Positions 9,023-17,821 of a stretch of DNA of 64,000 nucleotides are shown here, piece by piece. Position 1 is the stretch's first letter. Each line of letters starts with the position of its first letter. The translations under genes were made by a program, and so were the position numbers. The notes below the pieces were generated by a model, which worked only from the letters and a program-made list of their open reading frames with translations, was not told where the DNA came from and made no database searches. This DNA comes from Pandoraea capi (GTDB lineage Bacteria > Pseudomonadota > Gammaproteobacteria > Burkholderiales > Burkholderiaceae): contig NZ_CABPRV010000008.1 in NCBI RefSeq assembly GCF_902459735.1, positions 62,001 to 126,000 on the forward strand, read 5' to 3'.

Positions 9023-9865
9023 ATGCCTTCCACGTTCCAGTACGGCGCCAATGTGGCCGCCAACGGCATTCGCCAGCATTACCTGCGCTATGGCGGCGCA
9101 CACGGTGCGCGCGCATCGCGCCCGGCCATCGTGCTTATTCCCGGCATTACGAGTCCGGCCATCACATGGGGCTTCGTCGGCGAGGTGTTCGGCCGCGAGT
9201 TCGACACCTACGTGCTCGACGTTCGCGGACGCGGCCTGTCGAGCGCTTCGGCTGACCTCGATTACAGCCTCGACGCACAAGCAGATGACGTAGCGGCGCT
9301 CGTTGCCGCCCTGGGGCTGACGCGCGTGATACTCGTGGGCCACTCGATGGGCGCGCGCATCGCCGCACGCGCCGCCCTGCGCGAGCCGCACGGTCTGGTG
9401 TCGGTAGTGCTGGTCGATCCGCCGGTCTCCGGTCCGGGGCGCCGCGAGTATCCGGGCAAGCTGCCTTGGTACGTGGATTCGATGGCACTCGCACGTGCGG
9501 GCACCGATGCCGAGGGCATGCGCGCCTTCTGTCCGACATGGACGGAGGAGGAGCGCACGCTGCGCGCCGAATGGCTGCACACCTGCGACGAACGCGCCGT
9601 GCTGGCGTCCTACGAAGGTTTCCATCACGACGATTTCCACGCCGACGCCGCGCAATTGCGGGTGCCGTCGCTGCTCATCACGGCGCAGAACGGCGACGTG
9701 GTGCGCGACGAAGACGTTGCGGAATTGCAGCGCGCCACGCCGGCCATGCAGCACGTGCGTGTGCCGAACGCCGGCCACATGATTCCGTGGGACAACGCCG
9801 CGGGTTTCTATGCGGCGTTCGGTGACTTCCTCGGCGCACCGCTCGGCGGGCCGGTCGCCGTCTGA
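9023..9865 (+). CDS. nicD: N-formylmaleamate deformylase
   Basis: 280-residue alpha/beta hydrolase. Nucleophile motif GHSMG places Ser108; Asp132 (LVDPP) and His252 (NAGHMIP) complete a plausible triad. It removes formate from N-formylmaleamate to give maleamate. ATG 9023 follows a GGAG site and lies 52 bp after nicE. The assignment as NicD rather than another hydrolase rests on position between nicE and nicX and on the conserved aromatic-rich N-terminus. Confidence 0.88.
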   Translation: MPSTFQYGANVAANGIRQHYLRYGGAHGARASRPAIVLIPGITSPAITWGFVGEVFGREFDTYVLDVRGRGLSSASADLDYSLDAQADDVAALVAALGLTRVILVGHSMGARIAARAALREPHGLVSVVLVDPPVSGPGRREYPGKLPWYVDSMALARAGTDAEGMRAFCPTWTEEERTLRAEWLHTCDERAVLASYEGFHHDDFHADAAQLRVPSLLITAQNGDVVRDEDVAELQRATPAMQHVRVPNAGHMIPWDNAAGFYAAFGDFLGAPLGGPVAV

Positions 9866-9935
9866 CGATCACGCCACGACCGTCACGAGAACCCAACGAA
9901 GGCGCTGTACCAAGAGGTCAACAAGGAGTCAAACG

Positions 9936-10970
9936 ATGGCCATCAGCGATTACCAATTGATCGAAGCCTGGAAGGAAGTACTCACGCTCTCGAAGCTGAC
10001 GCCCGGGCAGACCGTCACGATTCTCACGAGCTCGTCGACACATCCGCAAACGCTGTCGTGCGCGCTGATCGCCACGCAGTCCATGGGCGCGATCGTCAAC
10101 CGGCTCGACCTGCCACCCGTGAACGGCGAAAAGGCGTTCAGCCGCGACTCGCTGGCCTATCTCGGCACCACGCCGCTGACGGGCAACCGCGCCGCCATTG
10201 CCGCGCTCAAGCACAGCGACCTCGTGCTCGATCTGATGACGCTGCTGTTCTCGCCGGAACAGCACGACATTCTCAAAGGCGGCACGAAGATCCTGCTCGC
10301 CGTTGAGCCGCCGGAAGTCCTGGCACGCATGGTGCCGACGCTGGCGGACAAGGCCCGCGTGCTGGCCGCGGCCGAAAAACTGAGCGCAGCGCGCGAGATG
10401 CGCGTGACGTCGCCTGCCGGTACGTCGCTGGTCTGCCCGATGGGCGAATTCGGCCCGACGGCCGAGTACGGCTTCGTCGACGAGCCGGGACGCTGGGATC
10501 ACTGGCCGAGCGGCTTCGCCCTCTCGTATCCGAACGATCACACGGCGCACGGCACCATCGTGATCGATCGCGGCGACATTCTGCTGCCGCAAAAGCGCTA
10601 TGTCACGGAGCCGATCGTGCTGACCGTGGAAAAGGGATATGCCACGCGCATCGAAGGCGGGGTGGACGCCGCGCTGCTGCGCGACTACATGGAGACGTTC
10701 CGCGACCCCGAAGGCTATGCCATCTCGCACATTGGCTGGGGGCTGCAACCGAGGGCGCGCTGGTCGACGCTCGGGTTGTACGACCGCGAAGCGACGATCG
10801 GCATGGATGCGCGCGCTTTCGAAGGCAACTTCCTGTTCTCGCTCGGCCCGAACAACGAAGGCGGCGGCAGCCGCACCACGACGTGCCACATCGACATCCC
10901 CCTGCGCCACTGCACGGTGTCGCTCGACGACGCCGTCGTCGTGCAGGACGGCCGGGTCGTGAACGAATGA
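9936..10970 (+). CDS. nicX: 2,5-dihydroxypyridine 5,6-dioxygenase
   Basis: 344 residues; the P. putida enzyme has 350. It is an Fe(II) extradiol-type ring-cleaving dioxygenase that turns 2,5-dihydroxypyridine into N-formylmaleamate. The metal-site residues known for P. putida NicX are at the same numbers here: His265 (ISHIGWG), His318 and Asp320 (CHID). ATG 9936 is preceded by AAGGAG. It lies 70 bp after nicD in the nicEDXF operon. Confidence 0.93.
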   Translation: MAISDYQLIEAWKEVLTLSKLTPGQTVTILTSSSTHPQTLSCALIATQSMGAIVNRLDLPPVNGEKAFSRDSLAYLGTTPLTGNRAAIAALKHSDLVLDLMTLLFSPEQHDILKGGTKILLAVEPPEVLARMVPTLADKARVLAAAEKLSAAREMRVTSPAGTSLVCPMGEFGPTAEYGFVDEPGRWDHWPSGFALSYPNDHTAHGTIVIDRGDILLPQKRYVTEPIVLTVEKGYATRIEGGVDAALLRDYMETFRDPEGYAISHIGWGLQPRARWSTLGLYDREATIGMDARAFEGNFLFSLGPNNEGGGSRTTTCHIDIPLRHCTVSLDDAVVVQDGRVVNE

Positions 10971-11025
10971 AAGCGAATGATCCGTGCGGCATCGCGCCGC
11001 GCATCCAACCCAGAGACAAGACGTC

Positions 11026-11679
11026 ATGAGTGATACCTCGCAACACGCCGAAGCCCATGTCTATCAACGCCAGGGCTTCGGCACTCCGCTGCCGGTCCGA
11101 GGCAATATCGGCTTGCTGATCATCGATCTGGTGGTCGGTTTTGCCGACCCGAAGACCTTCGGCGGCGGCAACATTCCGCAGGCCATCGCACGCACGGTCG
11201 ATGCGCTGGCGCTAGCGCGTCGCAACGGCTGGCCGGTGGCGCACAGCCGTATCGTGTATGCCGACGACGGCAGCGACGACAACGTGTTTTCGCTCAAGGT
11301 GCCGGGCATGGCAACCCTGACCGAAGATCATCCGAACAGCGCCATCGTGCCGGAGCTGACGCCCGCGCCGGGTGAACTGGTCGTGCGCAAGGTCGTGCCG
11401 TCGGCATTTTTCGGCACGCAGCTCGCACCGTGGCTCTCGCAGCGTGCCGTGCAGACGCTGCTCGTCGCGGGTGCGGTGACCAGCGGCTGCGTGCGCGCGA
11501 GCGTGGTCGACGCCATGTCGCACGGCTTCCGGCCGCTGGTGCTGTCCGACTGCGTGGGCGATCGCGCCATCGCACCGCACGAGGCCAACCTGTTCGACAT
11601 GCAGCAGAAGTATGCGGCCGTGATGCCGCTGGCGGACGCCATCGAAGCCATCGAGGCCGCCGACAAGCGCGCTCGCTGA
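11026..11679 (+). CDS. nicF: Maleamate amidohydrolase
   Basis: 217-residue cysteine hydrolase of the isochorismatase fold. The triad is visible as Asp34 (IIDLVVG), Lys122 (VRKVVPSAF) and Cys155 (TSGCVRAS). It hydrolyses maleamate to maleate and ammonia, feeding nicE. ATG 11026 is 55 bp after nicX, with a weak purine-rich ribosome site. It ends the core catabolic run before the separate molybdopterin subunit gene. Confidence 0.9.
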   Translation: MSDTSQHAEAHVYQRQGFGTPLPVRGNIGLLIIDLVVGFADPKTFGGGNIPQAIARTVDALALARRNGWPVAHSRIVYADDGSDDNVFSLKVPGMATLTEDHPNSAIVPELTPAPGELVVRKVVPSAFFGTQLAPWLSQRAVQTLLVAGAVTSGCVRASVVDAMSHGFRPLVLSDCVGDRAIAPHEANLFDMQQKYAAVMPLADAIEAIEAADKRAR

Positions 11680-11786
11680 CGCACAAAGCCCGCCGCGCGC
11701 CCGTGATCGCGAGCACATGCGGCAGGAATCGCAGGAATAGCGGGAACGGTTGGCAAGTTGAGAAGAACGGCCGCAGGGTGATTGAC

Positions 11787-11802
11787 GGGCCAATATTGGC
11801 CC
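11787..11802. repeat. Perfect 16-bp palindrome upstream of the molybdopterin subunit gene
   Basis: GGGCCAATATTGGCCC is its own reverse complement. It lies in the 180-bp gap after nicF, about 57 bp before the chosen start at 11860. Possible operator or promoter-proximal site for a regulator other than NicR, as it does not resemble the NicR-like motif. Confidence 0.5.
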
Positions 11803-11859
11803 CCTACCGTGACGAATGGCATGGTGCGACGGCACTTGCCGAACCACAGGAATCTGCTT

Positions 11860-14148
11860 GTGAATCGCACCGAATTACTGGCGCGCGACGGCTGCCTGAC
11901 AGTCATCCGCCAGCCCGTCAAACCCATCAAGCCCGCTCCCGGTCAGCCGGGCAGCCATTCGAGCTTCGTGCCCGAAGTCGCCGAAGTGTTCGTCGCCGTG
12001 CTCGACGACGGACGGATTCTCGCGTTCAATGGTCATGTCGATCTGGGCACGGGCATCCGCACGTCGCTCGCGCAGATCGTGGCCGAAGAGCTCGATGTCG
12101 AAGCCGCTCAGGTGTCGATGCAGCTCGGCCATACCGACGCAACGCCCAATCAGGGCCCGACCATCGCGAGCGCCACCATTCAGATTTCCGCCGTACCGCT
12201 GCGATGTGCGGCGGCGCAGGCACGTCATGCGCTGATCGGGCTGGCCAGCCGTCGATTCGACATTCCCGCGCAGCAACTGTCTTGCGATGGCGCACGAGTG
12301 TTCGGTGAAACCGCTGGCGGCTTGGCATGCAGCGCCACTTTCGCCGAACTTGTGCGCGGCGAACGCATTGCGCTCGTGCTGAATCTGGAAACCCCGGTCA
12401 AGGACCCTGCCACCTATCGCGTCGTCGGCAAATCGTCGCGCCGCGTCGATCTTCCGGCCAAGGCGACCGGAGAACTGACCTTTGTGCACGACGTGCGCGT
12501 GCCAGGCATGCTGCACGGCCGTGTCGTTCGCCCCCCTTATAGCGGCATCGATTCGGGCACGTTCGTCGGGGCATCGCTGCTGTGCGTCGACGCGTCGTCC
12601 GTCATGCATTTGCCGGGGGTCAAAGCGGTCGTCGTGATCGGCGACTTCATCGGGGTTGTCGCGCAACGTGAAGAGCAGGCCATTCAGGCGGCGCGAGAGC
12701 TTCGCGTGACATGGAAACCCCTGCCCTCGCTGCCCGCCATGGACGACCCGGCGACGGCAATCTCGGCCGCACCGGCCACGCGTCGCGCACTGCTTGACGA
12801 AGGCGACGTGGCGTCGGTCTTCGCGCGCGATGACGTGGTCACACTCGAACGCACTTACGTCTGGCCCTATCAGATGCACGGCTCGATCGGCCCGTCGTGC
12901 GCAGTGGCCGACTACCGCGCGGAGGACGACGGACGAATCACCGTCTGGTCCGGCACACAAAACCCGGTCTCGCTGCGCTACGACCTGTCGCAGTTGATCG
13001 CCCGCGACGAATCGCAGATCGATATCGTACGCATGGAGGCATCGGGTTGTTACGGCCGCAATTGCGCGGACGACGTCTGCGGCGATGCGCTGCTCCTCTC
13101 ACGCGCCGTGGGCGCGCCGGTACGCGTGCAACTGTCGCGCGCCGACGAACATCTCTGGGAGCCGAAAGGCACGGGCCAGGTCGTGACGGTTCGCGGTGCG
13201 GCAACACGCGACGGCGAGTTGCTGGCCTACGACTTCGCCTCTCGCTACCCGTCCAACGATGCGCCCCTCCTCGCCTCGCTGCTGACCGGTGTGACACCGC
13301 CGACGGGCGGCGTCTTCGAAATGGGCGACCGCACGGCGGTATCGCCTTACGAGAGCCCGAACCGCCGCTTCGTTTGCGACGATATGGCGCCGCTGGTGCG
13401 CGCCTCATGGTTCCGTGGCGTGTCGGCGTTGCCCAACTCGTTTGCCCACGATGCCTTTGCCGATGAAATGGCGGCGGCCACGGGCGTCGACCCGCTGCAA
13501 TTCAAACTGCGCCATCTCAAGGACGAACGCGCCATCGAACTGCTCGAAGCGGTCGCCGCACGCGCGGGCTGGACGCCTCGGTCACACGACACCTCTCGCT
13601 GGGACACCGCGCCGCGTCATGCGCGTGGACGCGGTGTGGCCTACGCGCGCTATGTGCACAGTCGCTTTCCCGGCTTCGGGGCCGCATGGTCGGCGTGGAT
13701 TGTCGATGTCGTCGTCGATCGCGTGACCGGCGAGGTGACGGTGGAGCGCGTGACAGTCGGCCAGGATACGGGCACGATGGTCAACCCCGACGGGGTGCGT
13801 CATCAGTTGCACGGCAACGTCGTGCAGGTGCTCAGCCGCTCGCTCAAGGAGCGCGTGCGCTTCGTGGACGGCAAGGTGTCGAGCCGCGAATGGGGCAGCT
13901 ATCCGATCCTGACCTTCCCTGAACTGCCTGCGCTGGACGTCGTACTCATGCCGCGTCAGGGCGAGCCGCCGATGGGGGCCGGAGAGTCCGCCTCGGTGCC
14001 GGGGCCAGCAGCTTTGGCCAATGCGATTTACGATGCGGTAGGTGTACGCATCGTCGCGCCGCCGTTCACGCCCGAAACCGTGCGCGCCGCGTTGGCGGGT
14101 ACGGGCCGGCTGATGCCGGCGCAACCGAGTCTGGCGCCTTCCCTGTGA
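11860..14148 (+). CDS. Nicotinate dehydrogenase molybdopterin-binding large subunit (stand-alone)
   Basis: 762 residues of the xanthine dehydrogenase molybdopterin family, complete from the N-terminal RTELLARDG segment through the aldehyde-oxidase domain. The C-terminal GAGESASVPGPAALANAI block carries the conserved catalytic glutamate. There is no 2Fe-2S or heme motif, so partners must supply electron transfer; NicA and the cytochrome c protein at 3688-6147 are obvious candidates. I chose GTG 11860 because AGGAA lies eight bases upstream and homology-like sequence begins there; ATG 11821 is the alternative. It follows nicF by 180 bp and is convergent with nicR. It probably supplies the active site for nicotinate 6-hydroxylation. 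Confidence 0.82.
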   Translation: MNRTELLARDGCLTVIRQPVKPIKPAPGQPGSHSSFVPEVAEVFVAVLDDGRILAFNGHVDLGTGIRTSLAQIVAEELDVEAAQVSMQLGHTDATPNQGPTIASATIQISAVPLRCAAAQARHALIGLASRRFDIPAQQLSCDGARVFGETAGGLACSATFAELVRGERIALVLNLETPVKDPATYRVVGKSSRRVDLPAKATGELTFVHDVRVPGMLHGRVVRPPYSGIDSGTFVGASLLCVDASSVMHLPGVKAVVVIGDFIGVVAQREEQAIQAARELRVTWKPLPSLPAMDDPATAISAAPATRRALLDEGDVASVFARDDVVTLERTYVWPYQMHGSIGPSCAVADYRAEDDGRITVWSGTQNPVSLRYDLSQLIARDESQIDIVRMEASGCYGRNCADDVCGDALLLSRAVGAPVRVQLSRADEHLWEPKGTGQVVTVRGAATRDGELLAYDFASRYPSNDAPLLASLLTGVTPPTGGVFEMGDRTAVSPYESPNRRFVCDDMAPLVRASWFRGVSALPNSFAHDAFADEMAAATGVDPLQFKLRHLKDERAIELLEAVAARAGWTPRSHDTSRWDTAPRHARGRGVAYARYVHSRFPGFGAAWSAWIVDVVVDRVTGEVTVERVTVGQDTGTMVNPDGVRHQLHGNVVQVLSRSLKERVRFVDGKVSSREWGSYPILTFPELPALDVVLMPRQGEPPMGAGESASVPGPAALANAIYDAVGVRIVAPPFTPETVRAALAGTGRLMPAQPSLAPSL

Positions 14149-14238
14149 AGGTTTAACGGCATGCACATGAAGGCATGAGCGTGCCGACGAACGATATCGA
14201 GGCAGATACCTGACCTCTGCGGCACGGGTATGCCGGCC

Positions 14239-14694
14239 TTACGCGTCTTTCTCGGTGGTCTCGCTATCCATCATCTTACGCAGCAGGAACACCAGCGCCA
14301 CGCGCTCGGCCGTGTTGAGCGCGCCGTAGGTGCGCTCAGTCACTTCCTTGGCGAACGGCACCGTGTGATTGATGAGGGTGAGGCCTTCGGGGGTGGCGCG
14401 CACGAGCAGCTTGCGACCGTCGCTCGGGTCGGTCGTGACTTCAATGAGATGTCGCGCCTTGAGACGCTCGACCACGCCGCGAATGGTGGCCTGATCGATG
14501 GCCGTGGTCTTGACGATATCGTTGAGCGAGCACGACTGCTTTTCCTTGACGGTGCACAGCGCGACGAACTGCGCGGCGGTCAGGTCCGAATCGGGAATGG
14601 CGTCCTGAAAGATGGCGACGTGGCGCTGGTAAGCGCGGCGCAGCAGGTGGCCGATCTGATCGTGGAAGTCGTAGGAGTCTTTGCGCGACGTCAT
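14239..14694 (-). CDS. nicR: MarR-family regulator NicR
   Basis: 151 residues with a MarR winged helix-turn-helix: the LTAAQFVALC helix, the SLNDIVKTT...ATIRGVVERLKAR recognition segment, and the DPSDGRKLLVRAT wing. In P. putida NicR represses nic genes and is released by 6-hydroxynicotinate. The start at ATG 14694 gives the usual family length; the frame extends to 14784 without MarR similarity. It faces the molybdopterin subunit gene and is divergent from an ABC transporter operon. A weaker operator-like motif 27 bp upstream suggests autoregulation. Confidence 0.85.
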   Translation of the reverse strand: MTSRKDSYDFHDQIGHLLRRAYQRHVAIFQDAIPDSDLTAAQFVALCTVKEKQSCSLNDIVKTTAIDQATIRGVVERLKARHLIEVTTDPSDGRKLLVRATPEGLTLINHTVPFAKEVTERTYGALNTAERVALVFLLRKMMDSETTEKDA

Positions 14695-14720
14695 GAAGCG
14701 ATGCCCGAATGGAAAGTGAT

Positions 14721-14735
14721 GAAGTGTACACCCTG
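14721..14735 (-). promoter_or_regulatory. Weak NicR-type operator upstream of nicR
   Basis: On the minus strand CAGGGTGTACACTTC agrees with the best motif copy at about ten of fifteen positions. It sits directly upstream of the nicR start, where autoregulation would act. Confidence 0.35.
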
Positions 14736-14892
14736 AAAGTGTGACGACCAAAGTGCTGATATTCAGTCGTTTGTGCTGCATCAAACACGTGACGTCACTG
14801 TAAATCGGGGTGCTTCAGGCGAGTGCATACCGCGTGACGGAGCACCAAAGCCGGGAGTGCCTGCACCAGCATACGCCGCACACTGAAATTTA

Positions 14893-14907
14893 TAACGTAC
14901 ACATTAA
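14893..14907 (+). promoter_or_regulatory. Predicted NicR-type operator, ABC transporter side
   Basis: TAACGTACACATTAA matches the best copy at twelve of fifteen positions. It lies about 246 bp upstream of the substrate-binding protein gene and could serve either divergent promoter. Confidence 0.45.
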
Positions 14908-15152
14908 TTTTTTCATTTGAAATTGCACGATCATGATGTGACGATACGTGCACGAAAATGCAGGTGACGCATCGAAAAACCCCTTTATTTCTGCGGCCTT
15001 TTGCATGATGCAGTGCAACTGAGTGCAAACCCCTAGGCTGTGGCACGAACATTGCGTTGCAATGATTATTTGAGTGTCTACAATGTATTTTGCGCGAGCG
15101 GGGTGCGCGCAGAATCCGACAAACCTTTTGCATGTTGGACCCGGAGCTGATA

Positions 15153-16139
15153 ATGACGAATCTGTTCAAGCGCGCTTGCCTGACCTTGAGCGCTGCGGCC
15201 ATGCTGGTGCCCGCGGTACGCGCAGTTCACGCCGAGGAGATCTCGGTGACGCAGTGGGGCAACAGCCTGTACGGGCTACCGTATGCCGTGGCGATCGACA
15301 AGGGCTTGTTCAAAAAAGCCGGTATCGACATTACGGGCATTCTCAGCTCGGGCGGTGGCGGCACGACAGTGCGCAACATCCTCGCGAGCAAGACGCCATA
15401 CGGTGAAGTCGCGGTATCGGCAGCACTCGCCGCGGCGCGCCAGGGCATGGATATCGTCATCGTCAATACGGGCACGCGCAGCGTGGCAGAAGCGTCGATG
15501 GTGACCATGCCTAACAGCAATGTGAAGTCGGTGGAGGATCTCGTCGGCAAGAAGGTGGCGATCACCTCACCCAAGAGCGTGTCGGAAATGTTGTTCATGA
15601 TGGTGTTGCGCGACAAGGGCATCGATCCTGCCAAGGTGACGCGTGTGGCATCGGGCGGCTACGTCAACGGCATGACGATGCTTGAGCAGGGCGCCGTCGC
15701 CGGCGCCGTGGCGATCGAGCCGCTGTCGATCGTGCGCAAGGACAAGTACCGCGTGGTCTATCGTGCCGGCGACGTGCTGCGCCCGATGACCACGTCAGTG
15801 GGCATCACCACGCGCGAATTCGCCAAAGCGCATCCCGACGTGCTGCGTGCGATCATTGCCGGGCGTCGCGCCGGTGTCGAAGCGACGTATGCGGACCCGG
15901 CCGGCGCGGCGAAAATCATCGAAACCAGCTTCAAGCTCTCGCCGGCGGTCGCCAAGGAGGCCGTCGACAACATGGAGCGCTCGCGCATGTGGAGCACGGG
16001 CGAGTTCGATCGCGAGGAGCTCGATCGCATGGTCGACGGGCTCAAGCTCGTCGGGGAAATCAAGGACAACGTGGACTGGTCGAAACTCGTCGACACGAGC
16101 TTCCTGCCGGCCGATCTGAAAGCCAAGGGGAAGCTATGA
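15153..16139 (+). CDS. ABC transporter periplasmic substrate-binding protein, NMT1/SsuA type
   Basis: 328 residues with a signal peptide (LFKRACLTLSAAAMLVPAV, cleavage near HAEE) and a nitrate/taurine/thiamine-precursor type binding fold: SVTQWGNSLYGLPYAVA at the mature N-terminus, KGLFKKAGIDI, and an SVEDLVGKKVAITSP segment. ATG 15153 has GGAG seven bases upstream. The stop overlaps the ATPase start by four bases. The ligand is unknown. The position next to nicR and the operator-like site suggest a pyridine or related compound, but sulfonates or pyrimidine-type ligands are also handled by this family. Confidence 0.82.
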   Translation: MTNLFKRACLTLSAAAMLVPAVRAVHAEEISVTQWGNSLYGLPYAVAIDKGLFKKAGIDITGILSSGGGGTTVRNILASKTPYGEVAVSAALAAARQGMDIVIVNTGTRSVAEASMVTMPNSNVKSVEDLVGKKVAITSPKSVSEMLFMMVLRDKGIDPAKVTRVASGGYVNGMTMLEQGAVAGAVAIEPLSIVRKDKYRVVYRAGDVLRPMTTSVGITTREFAKAHPDVLRAIIAGRRAGVEATYADPAGAAKIIETSFKLSPAVAKEAVDNMERSRMWSTGEFDREELDRMVDGLKLVGEIKDNVDWSKLVDTSFLPADLKAKGKL

Positions 16140-17014
16140 ACCTGATGCAAGCGAATTCCAAGCTCCATATCGTCGAGGCCGTGGCAGCACGCGCGCCCAC
16201 GCCCGTCACGCAACCGGAGGCCCATGCGGTACTCACGGGCGTGATGCGCTACTTCAACAAGCCCGGCGAGCGTGAGCTGTTTCATGCGCTCGGCCCCATC
16301 GATCTGACGCTGCTCAAGGGCGAATTCTTCTCGGTCGTCGGGCCGTCGGGTTGCGGCAAGTCGACGTTGCTCGACGCGCTCGCCGGACTCGCCAAACCCA
16401 GCAGCGGCACCGTGATGTTCGAAGGCAAGCCGGTCAAGGGCGTGCCGGACGGCGTGGGCGTGGTGTTCCAGGAGGACGCCTCGTTTCCCTGGCTCAACGT
16501 GCGCGACAACATCGCGTTCGGCCTGCGCGCGGCGGGCGTCGATGGCGCCGAGATCAACCGTCGCGTGGAATACGCCATGGGGTTCATGGGGCTGCGCGAC
16601 TTCGCCAAGGCGTACCCGGCGCAGCTCTCGGGCGGCATGCGTCAGCGCGTGTGCATTGCGCGCACGCTGGTGATCCAGCCACGGCTGATTCTGCTCGACG
16701 AACCGTTCGGCGCACTCGATCAGCAGACCCGTCTGCTCATGGGCGACGAATTGCTGCGCCTGTGGCGTGAAACGTCGGCCACGGTGCTGCTGATCACGCA
16801 CGCACTCGACGAAGCGGCCATGCTGTCCGATCGCGTGGGCGTGATGTCGTCGCGCCCCGGCCTGTTCATCGATATCGTGGAGACGGGCTGGTCGCGCGAT
16901 CGCGACAGTCAGGTGGTGTCTACACCGCGCTTCGGGGAGATTACGTCGCGCCTGTGGGAGAAGCTGCGTATCGAGTCGCTCAAGGTCATGGGCGCCGACG
17001 GCGCCGCGCACTGA
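16136..17014 (+). CDS. ABC transporter ATP-binding protein (SsuB/TauB type)
   Basis: 292 residues. Walker A is GPSGCGKST, the signature is LSGGMRQR, Walker B is LILLDEPFGALD, and the switch histidine lies in LLITHALDEA. It starts with the ATGA overlap at the end of the binding protein gene, so translation is coupled. About 45 N-terminal residues before the ATPase core are unusual for the family. It energises the two permeases that follow. Confidence 0.88.
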   Translation: MNLMQANSKLHIVEAVAARAPTPVTQPEAHAVLTGVMRYFNKPGERELFHALGPIDLTLLKGEFFSVVGPSGCGKSTLLDALAGLAKPSSGTVMFEGKPVKGVPDGVGVVFQEDASFPWLNVRDNIAFGLRAAGVDGAEINRRVEYAMGFMGLRDFAKAYPAQLSGGMRQRVCIARTLVIQPRLILLDEPFGALDQQTRLLMGDELLRLWRETSATVLLITHALDEAAMLSDRVGVMSSRPGLFIDIVETGWSRDRDSQVVSTPRFGEITSRLWEKLRIESLKVMGADGAAH

Positions 17015-17036
17015 CTTCATGGCCGGAGGAGTCGTG

Positions 17037-17801
17037 ATGACGCAACGAATAATCAAGCGGGAAACCCTGTGGCGCGGCGGCGTGGTGATCGGCTTCGTGC
17101 TGCTCATCGAGTTTCTGTGCCGCGTCGGTGTGATCCCGACCGAAGTAATGATTGCGCCGAGCGCGATGGCCGGTCATGCCATCGAAGTGCTGCGCGACGG
17201 CCGATTCGCCCACGATATTACGACGAGCTTGATCAATATCGTCGCAGCATCGGTGACGGCGGTGGTGCTGGGCTTCGTGCTGGGACTCGCGATTCATGCG
17301 ATGCCCAGCGTGCGGCGCGCGCTTGAACCGATGATCGTGAGCTACTACGCCGTGCCGACGTTCATCTTCTATCCGGTGTTCATCGTGCTGTTCGGCGTGG
17401 GATCGCTGCCGATCATCGCGATTGCCGTGATGCTCGCGGTGGTGACCATGATTACGGCCACGCTCACCGGACTCGATCGCATTCCGCGCTCGCTGTCGAA
17501 GACCGCCAGGGTGATGCGTCTGTCGCCCTTGCAGTCGGCGTTGCGCGTGAAGCTGCCTGCGGCGCTGCCGTATCTGTTCAGCGGCGTGAAGTTGTCGGTG
17601 GCGTATGCGTTTATCGGGGTGATCGCGTCGGAATTCATTCTGTCGGGATCGGGCATCGGATACGCGATCGGATACGCCTACAACAACTTCCAGAACGACG
17701 ACATGTACGCGTTGATGCTGATGGTGCTCGTCACCGTCACGCTGATCAACGTGGTGCTCAACCGGCTCGATGCGCGCTTTCAGGCGCGGCGTCAGCGCTG
17801 A
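17037..17801 (+). CDS. ABC transporter permease (SsuC type) 1
   Basis: 254 residues with about six hydrophobic segments and the BPD_transp_1 coupling loop near LSKTARVMRLSPLQSALRVKL. ATG 17037 is chosen because GGAGGAG lies seven bases upstream; an in-frame ATG at 17019 is less well placed. Cytoplasmic-membrane component. The presence of two different permease genes suggests a heterodimeric channel. Confidence 0.85.
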   Translation: MTQRIIKRETLWRGGVVIGFVLLIEFLCRVGVIPTEVMIAPSAMAGHAIEVLRDGRFAHDITTSLINIVAASVTAVVLGFVLGLAIHAMPSVRRALEPMIVSYYAVPTFIFYPVFIVLFGVGSLPIIAIAVMLAVVTMITATLTGLDRIPRSLSKTARVMRLSPLQSALRVKLPAALPYLFSGVKLSVAYAFIGVIASEFILSGSGIGYAIGYAYNNFQNDDMYALMLMVLVTVTLINVVLNRLDARFQARRQR

Positions 17802-17821
17802 GCGGGCAACGGAGAATTCGC

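Larger units (their letters stand above)
14695..15152. promoter_or_regulatory. Divergent nicR / ABC transporter control region
   Basis: 458 bp of AT-richer non-coding DNA. It holds a NicR-like motif at 14893-14907 and a weaker one at 14721-14735. A poor partial match at 15071-15085 is not counted. No gene is evident in it. Confidence 0.55.

Noticed and set aside
15071-15085. Partial match to the NicR-like motif upstream of the ABC binding protein gene
   Set aside because: Only about eight or nine of fifteen positions agree, which is too weak to list as a site.
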